In this document: in pieces, positions 63,597 through 64,000 of the stretch
How positions within the stretch are numbered: the stretch's first letter is position 1
Layout: each line of letters opens with the position of its first letter
Assembly: GCF_017743995.1 (NCBI RefSeq)
Contig: NZ_JAGHRB010000017.1
Coordinates: forward strand, 1-64,000
From: Ruegeria sp. R13_0
GTDB lineage: Bacteria; Pseudomonadota; Alphaproteobacteria; Rhodobacterales; Rhodobacteraceae
Direction of reading: 5' to 3'
Length of the DNA stretch: 64,000 bases
Made by a program: the position numbers and the translations under genes
Notes under the pieces: generated by a model
Database searches by the model: none
What the model was told of the DNA's origin: nothing
What the model saw: the letters and a program-made list of their open reading frames with translations, nothing else

Positions 63597-63757
63597 ACTG
63601 TCACCTATTCAATTAAAGAAAATTCAATGGCTCCATGTTCAGTTGATGCAAGTGTCGGGTCAAGAGACTGGCGCCTGTAGAGAGATTGATCAGGCGAGGC
63701 AGCACTGCCATTGCCTGCCCAAAATCAGGATCAGGCAATGGTCAGGGGATCACTCGA

Positions 63758-64000
63758 TCACATCAACGCGAAAATCCGCGCCGGACCACCAGTGCCGCCT
63801 TTGTGTTTGGGCGCTCCTATCACCAGGGTGGCCCCTGCGGCTGGGACGCGGTCGAGATTGGCTAGACACTCGATCCCGAACCGGCCCGAGGGCAGCCAGG
63901 CGTAGTGGGTGGCGAAATCGGCAGACATGCCGTGATCCAGCGACAGCGTGTCGACCGCCATGGATCGCGCGCCGGTTTCTTCCATCAGCATCTGAGCGGC
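63758..64000 (-). CDS. Cyclase/kynurenine formamidase-family protein, C-terminal part (runs off window)
   Basis: The minus frame ends at TGA 63758-63760 and is open to the right edge. It reads GARSMAVDTLSLDHGMSADFATHY, then GRFGIECLANLDRVP and VIGAPKHKGGTGGPARIFALM (in parts). This is the C-terminal half of the metal-dependent cyclase/formamidase family (the DxxSLD and NLDxxP patterns). The active-site HxGTHxDxP motif would lie upstream, outside the window. Confidence 0.75.
   Translation of the reverse strand, partial: AAQMLMEETGARSMAVDTLSLDHGMSADFATHYAWLPSGRFGIECLANLDRVPAAGATLVIGAPKHKGGTGGPARIFALM

Noticed and set aside
1-64000. CRISPR array or restriction/defence island
   Set aside because: No regularly spaced direct repeats and no cas, restriction, toxin-antitoxin or other defence genes could be supported.

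Overview
The window looks like a chromosomal or large-replicon segment of a marine alphaproteobacterium of the Rhodobacterales (Roseobacter group). The evidence is the mix of TRAP and Liv-type transporters, Tat-exported oxidoreductases, a TupA-like glycan cluster, Rhodobacterales-style small tyrosine recombinases, and a tail of housekeeping genes (rpmJ, tRNA-Val, dinB, pyrF, clpB) with moderate-GC codon use. Genus and species cannot be fixed from the sequence alone.

Positions 1-53000 are an accessory mosaic of small functional blocks separated by gene debris. They run: an IS5 transposase tail; two truncated genes fused head to head (SDR and Asp/Glu racemase); a class V aminotransferase/RidA pair divergent from a MocR regulator; a surface-glycan or glycopeptide cluster (4946-14079: P-loop enzyme, three methyltransferase domains, two glycosyltransferases, a TupA-like ATP-grasp and an asparagine-synthetase-like enzyme) split by a dead IS3 element; a complete livKHMGF operon; a frameshifted DHA2 exporter; a Tat-exported FAD amine oxidase; a flavin/CoA/2OG-type oxidoreductase cluster with its LysR gene (24763-30343) lying between two decayed copies of the same integrase; a GMC oxidoreductase divergent from a TRAP transporter plus IclR; an envelope cluster with DUF3604, parvulin and HupE/UreJ proteins; fragments of a relaxase-like gene and of mttB; an Lrp/LysE/DUF2000 locus with a frameshifted lysE; an aldo-keto reductase; and an AraC/RHH/sulfatase/phosphatase/SYLF block.

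Positions 53000-64000 are dense, mostly intact core genes: GNAT and XRE-cupin, an FbpA-type iron-binding protein, rpmJ, tRNA-Val(GAC), an N-formylglutamate amidohydrolase-like gene, dinB, a strong unannotated small-RNA candidate (58302-58385, minus strand), pyrF, a small lipoprotein, a membrane protein, clpB with a heat-shock-like promoter, and the 3' end of a cyclase-family gene.

The items most worth following up are the TupA/Asn-synthetase/GT-methyltransferase cluster, the three-hairpin small RNA next to pyrF, the pair of degenerate integrases around an oxidoreductase cluster, the DUF3604-PPIase-HupE cluster, and two families of dispersed intergenic repeats. All functional assignments come from reading motifs by eye; no database search was run.
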